A stretch of 64,000 bases of DNA from Algoriphagus terrigena DSM 22685 (GTDB lineage Bacteria > Bacteroidota > Bacteroidia > Cytophagales > Cyclobacteriaceae), in contig NZ_AUBW01000016.1 in assembly GCF_000429445.1 (NCBI RefSeq), positions 62,001 through 126,000 on the forward strand, given 5' to 3'. A program made the position numbers and the translations under genes. Below, piece by piece: positions 59,441 through 64,000 of this stretch. A model generated the notes under the pieces. That model did no database searches and was not told the DNA's origin. It saw only the letters and a program-made list of their open reading frames with translations. Within the stretch, counting starts at the first letter, position 1. Each line of letters opens with the position of its first letter.

Positions 59441-59649
59441 AGCCGTGGGTTTTCTCTTCTGTGATTTTAGTCAAAAATTCACAGAAAAAATCACGTTTTA
59501 GCCAAGGTGTTTATGTCAAATTTTATCGGGAAATTGTCGGCAACATAATCGGTAAGATGAACCTTCCCGAAATTTTTCCCAAAATTGCCGACTTAAAGAA
59601 AAGACCTTCTCGCTCACAAGGCGGCGCGGGCGAATCAAAACTTGAAACC

Positions 59650-60795
59650 ATGATTTTTCACCCTCCGGGAAAAGGTATCGTAAGGTTTACTTTCTTCTTT
59701 ATTTTGAGCACGCTGCCAAGCTTTTTACTTGCTCAGACGCGTCCTCGAGAGAATGGAGTGCGATTTGGCGTACTACCGACCGGCCGGCTCAATGCGATCA
59801 CGGATGTGAAAGGGCTGAAGGTCGGACATTTCACCAAGGTCGAAGGGGAAAACATCCGAACCGGAGTGACGGCGATCTTGCCGCATGGAGGTAATCTTTT
59901 TCAGGAGAAAGTGCCGGGAGCGATCTTCGTCGGAAATGGCTTTGGCAAGCTGGCCGGCGTCACGCAGGTGCAGGAATTGGGCACAATCGAATCTCCGATC
60001 ATCCTCACCAACACGCTGAGCGTGGCGGCGGGGATCGAAGGCGCGGTCCGTTTTTCTTTGGCACAACCGGGAAATGAATCCGCCCAATCGGTCAATGCCC
60101 TCGTCGGAGAAACCAACGACGGCTATCTCAATGACATCCGCGGCATGCATATTTCTCCCGAAGAAGTCATCCAAACCATCGAATCCGCTGAGGCTGGGCC
60201 TGTTTTAGAAGGAAATGTCGGAGCAGGAACTGGCACCGTCTGCTTTGGCTGGAAAGGTGGCATCGGGACTTCCTCCCGTACCCTCCCCGAATCGCTCGGG
60301 GGCTATACGGTCGGTGTATTGGTCCAGACCAATTTTGGAGGGAATCTCCAGATCTCCGGAGTTCCGGTTGGGGAAAAGCTCGGAAAATATCCCTTCAAAG
60401 ATGCACTCCAAAAATCGGACGGAAGCTGTATGATCGTGGTAGCGACCGACGCTCCGGTGCTGGAGCGCAACCTGAAGCGGATGGCGCAGCGGGCTATGAT
60501 GGGTCTGGCGAAGACAGGCGGGATAGCGTCCAACGGCTCCGGAGACTATGTGATCGCCTTTTCCACCCACGAAGGTCTGAGAATTCCCCATTCCAATCCA
60601 TCTCAAAAGCTCCTAAAAGCAGAATTTCTTGCAAACGACGACATGACGGCGCTTTTCCTGGCAGTCATCGAAGCGACCGAGGAAGCGATTGTCAATTCCC
60701 TTTTCGCAGCGGAAACGATGACTGGAAAAGACGGGCACCAAGTGGAAGCGTTGCCGAAGCAGGAAGTGCTGGATTGGATCAAAGACAATAAGTAG
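59650..60795 (+). CDS. P1 family peptidase (DmpA/S58-type aminopeptidase), exported
   Basis: A 381-aa autoprocessed N-terminal-nucleophile hydrolase, here with a signal peptide (hydrophobic stretch after GKGIVRF, ending LLAQ). I start at 59650 because an upstream in-frame start at 59461 adds 63 residues without any signal. The family landmarks are ITDVKGLKVGHFTKVEGENIRTGVTAILPHGG, GTIESPIILTNTLSVAAGIEGAV, NVGAGTGTVCFGWKGGIGTSSR, and the cleavage/nucleophile site ASNGSGDYVIAFS, where the Ser after Gly becomes the N-terminal nucleophile of the beta chain. Followed 17 bp later by an unrecognised membrane protein gene. Confidence 0.9.
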   Translation: MIFHPPGKGIVRFTFFFILSTLPSFLLAQTRPRENGVRFGVLPTGRLNAITDVKGLKVGHFTKVEGENIRTGVTAILPHGGNLFQEKVPGAIFVGNGFGKLAGVTQVQELGTIESPIILTNTLSVAAGIEGAVRFSLAQPGNESAQSVNALVGETNDGYLNDIRGMHISPEEVIQTIESAEAGPVLEGNVGAGTGTVCFGWKGGIGTSSRTLPESLGGYTVGVLVQTNFGGNLQISGVPVGEKLGKYPFKDALQKSDGSCMIVVATDAPVLERNLKRMAQRAMMGLAKTGGIASNGSGDYVIAFSTHEGLRIPHSNPSQKLLKAEFLANDDMTALFLAVIEATEEAIVNSLFAAETMTGKDGHQVEALPKQEVLDWIKDNK

Positions 60796-60812
60796 TTTAT
60801 TCAAATTTTTCG

Positions 60813-62018
60813 ATGGAAGATTCTGAGATCAAAAAGCAGCAGGAAATGACCTGGCTGGAACACCTTCAAAGAAACAGTTGGGAGCCGGAAGTGATCATTT
60901 CGGGTATTTCGCTGGCATTTCTATTCGTGATTCCTTCCAGACTCTTTGACATCTCCGTCATCCTGATCCAAGATTATGGACTGGAGCAGGTTCCTGCAAT
61001 GTTGATCTTGGTGTATTTTTCGGTGATCATCTCAGTGTTCAAAATTTTTCTCGTCACCCATTTGGTGATGCGCTTTATCTGGGCTGGAATGCTGGGAATT
61101 ACCTATGCGTTTCCTGATGGGATAGTGAAGGAAAGGCTCTTCAAGTATTCCCAATCTTTGGAGTATAACTCCCCGCAATATTATCTGCTGAAGATGGAGC
61201 GATGGTGCAGTATGCTGTACGGCGCTCCCATCTCGGTGGCCATTCCGATTTTTTCGATCACGCTCTATCTCCTTGCACTGATCGGGATCTATTTGGTTTT
61301 CGATCTTGATTTCGAGGTTGTCTATATCGTTTTTATGATGACTATGATTGGCTTTGCCATCGGAGGGATTGTTGGTAAAAAATCTAAGCTGAAGAACTTT
61401 ATCGGAAAGAGCATCAGCGGTACGATCGGGGCGATTTATCAGAGTAATATTGGAAAATGGTTTTTTGCATCGTTTTCCTTGACCTTGGTCGTGTTGGCGA
61501 TGCCATTTATTGCTCAGGATCTAAGCGGATTCTCAGCTTTTTATGCAAATGTAAATACGGACGATTCCGACTACGAATGGCCGGATGACCGGGGGTATTT
61601 TGAGGAATACAATCCTGACGGAAAACGCTTTGCGAGAATGTGGACTTCGAACAAAACTATTTCCGGCGAGGTGCTAAATCTCTATCTCGTTCGCTATGAA
61701 CGTGAGGAAAAGGCAATCCCTCAGATGAATAAACTCCTGGAAACTGACACCATTCAGTGGAAAAAAGTGGAATCCCTCGCAGATCAATACCTTATTTACG
61801 TCAATGATTCTCTCATCAAAAACGAAAAATGGGTGAAAGTGAGAGCCGGCCTTGCAGGGCAAAGGGCCCTGCTGGGTCAGATCCCAACTGGTCATCTCCC
61901 TGCGGGAATTCATGAAATCAGACTTGAAAAACTGACTTACCTACCGCCGTTTTTGGGATCAGGCAATCAGCTCAGACATCGGAAAAAGTGGGCTAGATTT
62001 GAGTTTATCAAAGAGTAA
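60813..62018 (+). CDS. Unrecognised membrane protein with large C-terminal soluble domain
   Basis: A 401-aa protein. No signal peptide; about five to six hydrophobic helices are seen (about 30-45, 65-85, 88-102, 138-160, 167-183 and 214-230), then a ~165-aa C-terminal part. That part contains an acidic stretch (NTDDSDYEWPDD), TMWTSNKTISGEVLNLYLVRYEREEK and the late GIHEIRLEKLTY, and reads as a beta-rich domain that would lie outside the cytoplasm. I do not recognise any family and give no function. It starts 17 bp after the P1 peptidase and so is likely co-transcribed with it. Confidence 0.6.
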   Translation: MEDSEIKKQQEMTWLEHLQRNSWEPEVIISGISLAFLFVIPSRLFDISVILIQDYGLEQVPAMLILVYFSVIISVFKIFLVTHLVMRFIWAGMLGITYAFPDGIVKERLFKYSQSLEYNSPQYYLLKMERWCSMLYGAPISVAIPIFSITLYLLALIGIYLVFDLDFEVVYIVFMMTMIGFAIGGIVGKKSKLKNFIGKSISGTIGAIYQSNIGKWFFASFSLTLVVLAMPFIAQDLSGFSAFYANVNTDDSDYEWPDDRGYFEEYNPDGKRFARMWTSNKTISGEVLNLYLVRYEREEKAIPQMNKLLETDTIQWKKVESLADQYLIYVNDSLIKNEKWVKVRAGLAGQRALLGQIPTGHLPAGIHEIRLEKLTYLPPFLGSGNQLRHRKKWARFEFIKE

Positions 62019-62021
62019 CCA

Positions 62022-63398
62022 TCAGATGCGGATCCGCCAATCTTTGGGATAGTAGTTATTTACGCGGTTGCCGAGGTTTTTCACCCAGCCGAGCGGAAGA
62101 TCGTGATAGGTCATGAGCACCCAGCCATTGAGCAATCCCGCTATCTCAAAGTCATTTTTTCTCAGAAACTCCAAGGCTTGTTCTTTCGAAAGTTCGTGAC
62201 TTTGGAATTGATGTTTTGGCAAAAGAGAAAGTGCCCATTCGTGTGAAGGAATCCAGTCCTTCTTCTGCTTTTTGCCCAACTCCACACCGAAATAGCGAAG
62301 GCTGAGATGCAGCGACAACTTCTCGAAATGGCGGAAAAAATCCCGGCTGATCCGGAAGTAGGAGTCGTTGAGCGTGTAATATTTTCCATTTCCGTCGAAG
62401 CCCAGTTCTGCCTCCAGCGCCTGGTCCTCATTCATATTGACGGATTTCAAGACTGCATGCTTGAAGTCCTTAATCTTGCCGGGCTCCAGCGTGGATGCGG
62501 ATTCGGGACGCTTGAGCACAGTGATGAAGAAGCCCTCGCCCTCGACTTTGTGTTGGAAAAAGCGGTAGCCGAAGAAGGTGCCATCGGCAGTTTCCACCGG
62601 AGATTCTACGATGTTCCAAGTCAGATCGAGGGGCACTCTGACCGGTTCGAAGGCAAATTCCTCGGTAAGAAACCGGATCATGTCTTCATTTTCCTGCTCG
62701 TTGAATGTGCAGGTGGAATAGACCAAATAGCCTCCACCCTTGACCAAGGCGCCGGCTTTGTCCATGATACGCTTTTGGCGTGCGGAGCAAAGCTGGACAT
62801 TGTCAGGCGACCATTCTTCGCGGGCCTGAGGATCTTTGCGAAACATGCCCTCGCCAGAGCAAGGTGCATCGACCAGCACCAAGTCGAAAAATCCCTCCAA
62901 AGGCTCAAAATGGTCGGGGTCATTGTTGGTGACCACGGCGTTGCCAAGTCCCCACTTCACCAGATTTTCTTTCAAAATCTGCGCTCTGGACTGGATGACT
63001 TCATTGGCGACTAAGAGGCCATCGTTGCCGAGGTAGGAAGAAAGCAAGGTCGATTTCCCTCCCGGAGCGGCGGAGAGATCCAAATAAACGCCTTTCGGCA
63101 CGGCCAGTGAATTCAGGACATGCTCGATAAACATGGACGATGCCTCCTGCACGTAATAAGCTCCGGCATGGATGGCGGGATCGAGCGTGAAGCTGGGTCT
63201 TTCGTCCAAAAAGTAGCCGTTTTCTGACCATGGAATGGGGCTTTTGGGCCAGGCAGTCGAAAAAGGTTTGCCGGGATTGAGTCGAATCGAGGTGCGGGAA
63301 GGCTGGTCGATTGCCGTTTTAAATTGCTCAAATTCGGCGGCGCCGAGTAGCTTGAGCATCTGAGACTCGAAGGCCGGAGGAAGTTGGATTTCTGGCAT
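62022..63398 (-). CDS. rRNA cytosine-C5 methyltransferase (RsmF/NOL1-type)
   Basis: A 458-aa SAM-dependent m5C methyltransferase of the NOL1/NOP2/sun family, cytoplasmic. I start at the ATG at 63398, since the longer frame crosses a -7-like box. SAM loop YLDLSAAPGGKSTLLSSYL, DxP motif VLVDAPCSGEGMFRKDP (catalytic Cys in the PCSGEGMFRK segment, the RsmF signature) and YSTCTFNEQEN (second catalytic Cys). The C-terminal PUA-like/RsmF-specific region (about 300-458) ends HDLPLGWVKNLGNRVNNYYPKDWRIR, a hallmark of RsmF over RsmB. The gene ends 3 bp from the convergent membrane-protein gene. Confidence 0.93.
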   Translation of the reverse strand: MPEIQLPPAFESQMLKLLGAAEFEQFKTAIDQPSRTSIRLNPGKPFSTAWPKSPIPWSENGYFLDERPSFTLDPAIHAGAYYVQEASSMFIEHVLNSLAVPKGVYLDLSAAPGGKSTLLSSYLGNDGLLVANEVIQSRAQILKENLVKWGLGNAVVTNNDPDHFEPLEGFFDLVLVDAPCSGEGMFRKDPQAREEWSPDNVQLCSARQKRIMDKAGALVKGGGYLVYSTCTFNEQENEDMIRFLTEEFAFEPVRVPLDLTWNIVESPVETADGTFFGYRFFQHKVEGEGFFITVLKRPESASTLEPGKIKDFKHAVLKSVNMNEDQALEAELGFDGNGKYYTLNDSYFRISRDFFRHFEKLSLHLSLRYFGVELGKKQKKDWIPSHEWALSLLPKHQFQSHELSKEQALEFLRKNDFEIAGLLNGWVLMTYHDLPLGWVKNLGNRVNNYYPKDWRIRI

Positions 63399-63402
63399 GG
63401 GG

Positions 63403-63410
63403 CAAAGATA
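63403..63410 (-). promoter_or_regulatory. -7-like box (TATCTTTG) of the rRNA methyltransferase gene
   Basis: A perfect TAnnTTTG on the minus strand only 4 bp before the ATG at 63398, so the message would be almost leaderless. The nearest TTG is too close. A 12-bp perfect palindrome ACGGTCGACCGT lies just upstream at 63424-63435. Confidence 0.32.
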
Positions 63411-63530
63411 GTTTTTTTGGTCAACGGTCGACCGTCCACAGTCCACAGCCGTCTCGGTCCGTACATTCAGCGGTCTTCTCTCAATCGCAGACTATTACCC
63501 TTTTTCCCTATCTTCCAAATAAAACAGACT

Positions 63531-63893
63531 ATGCAACTCCTCGCCGATATTCTCATTGCAGCCATTGCCGCACTTCACCTGTATTTTCTCTACTTCGAAA
63601 TGTTCGCTTGGGACACGATCGGGAGGAAAACCTTCAAACAAATCCCGGCTGAGGTATTTCCAAAAACCAAAGTTCTCGCCGCCAATCAGGGCTTGTATAA
63701 CGGTTTTTTGGTGGCGGGCTTGGTCTGGTCGCTGTTGATTGAGGATCCAATGTGGTCGTTCTACGTTGCCGTCTTTTTCCTCAGTTGTGTGCTGATTGCC
63801 GGTATTTTTGGAGCGATGACGGCAAGCAAAAAGATCTTTTTTGTGCAGGGACTTCCTGCGCTGGTCGCTTTGATTTTGCTGCACTTGAAGTGA
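63531..63893 (+). CDS. DUF1304 small membrane protein
   Basis: A 120-aa protein of four hydrophobic helices with the DUF1304 features: ADILIAAIAALHLYFLYFEMFAWDT at the start, then the AANQGLYNGFLVAGLVWSLL motif in helix 2, and VFFLSCVLIAGIFGAMTASKKIFFVQGLPALVALILLHL. The start at 63531 (MQLLADILI) is preferred over a longer frame from 63384 that lacks membrane logic and overlaps the methyltransferase gene. Function unknown; often found as a stand-alone gene. The last 107 bases of the window hold no recognisable gene. Confidence 0.87.
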   Translation: MQLLADILIAAIAALHLYFLYFEMFAWDTIGRKTFKQIPAEVFPKTKVLAANQGLYNGFLVAGLVWSLLIEDPMWSFYVAVFFLSCVLIAGIFGAMTASKKIFFVQGLPALVALILLHLK

Positions 63894-64000
63894 AAAATGT
63901 CCGTAGGGCTGGAATTCCTTAATCAAGCTATTTGAATTCCACTTTCCTTAACCTTTGTAAGCAAGGGTGAGCTTTCTGAATTTTCGTACTTCTTTGTTCC

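Noticed and set aside
62307..63014. 235-codon plus-strand frame over the rRNA methyltransferase gene
   Set aside because: Shadow frame; the methyltransferase motifs are in the other strand.
1..64000. tRNA, rRNA, CRISPR, IS or prophage genes
   Set aside because: No cloverleaf-type tRNA sequence, array of spaced repeats, transposase or phage structural gene was recognised by eye; short or divergent RNA genes could still be missed.

Overview
The window reads as chromosomal DNA of a Bacteroidota bacterium, most likely a marine or aquatic Cytophagales member near Cyclobacteriaceae/Algoriphagus. That placement is inferred from several features: a SusC/SusD pair, type IX secretion and gliding genes (GldB, PorP/SprF, a CHU_C-type sorting domain), many short lipoproteins, LytS/LytTR regulation, and promoter-like TAnnTTTG boxes just upstream of many genes. 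I saw no rRNA, tRNA, CRISPR array, transposase or phage gene.

Layout. 1-5.4 kb: a truncated DUF3500 gene, a putative outer-membrane protein, a DUF4251 protein, a CDF metal exporter, a Tat-exported sugar-isomerase-like TIM-barrel protein and a DUF4349 lipoprotein. 5.5-10.3 kb: a minus-strand TonB receptor / TPR protein / LytS-type kinase / LytTR regulator unit. It is divergent from a GH43 lipoprotein (10.5-11.5 kb), and the shared promoter region is dense in phased repeats and inverted repeats. 11.6-17 kb: a nuclease, lipoproteins, an M28 peptidase with PDZ domain, a PD40 propeller lipoprotein and an MscS channel. 17-21.6 kb: two near-identical PorP/SprF proteins around a SprB-repeat protein with a type IX sorting domain. 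21.8-30.6 kb: lysA, an RprXY-like two-component system, a dipeptide epimerase, an M14 peptidase, a SIMPL protein, rlmF and an OsmC protein.

30.7-44 kb: an 11-gene minus-strand exopolysaccharide unit with Wza-like export, Wzz-like chain-length control, a Wzx flippase, a Wzy-like polymerase, four glycosyltransferases, a methyltransferase, a 2OG-Fe(II) oxygenase and one methyltransferase gene wrecked by an internal deletion. Next to it are a radical SAM/SPASM gene, gldB, and an nth-asnB-glycosyltransferase unit (46-50 kb). No initiating sugar-phosphate transferase and no Wzc kinase are seen.

50.2-59 kb: a TetR regulator, a Tat-type metallophosphoesterase, a SusC/SusD pair and a nucleotide-pyrophosphatase-like enzyme. 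Two almost identical operator-like inverted repeats, one in the tetR/phosphoesterase gap and one just before susC, suggest one TetR-controlled phosphoester-scavenging regulon. This is my strongest candidate for an undescribed system. 59-64 kb: DUF202, a P1 peptidase, an unrecognised membrane protein, an RsmF-type rRNA methyltransferase and DUF1304. The last ~100 bases hold nothing I can name.

A ~95 bp hairpin-bearing repeat occurs twice (6257-6349 and 51056-51152), each time just upstream of a minus-strand regulator gene.
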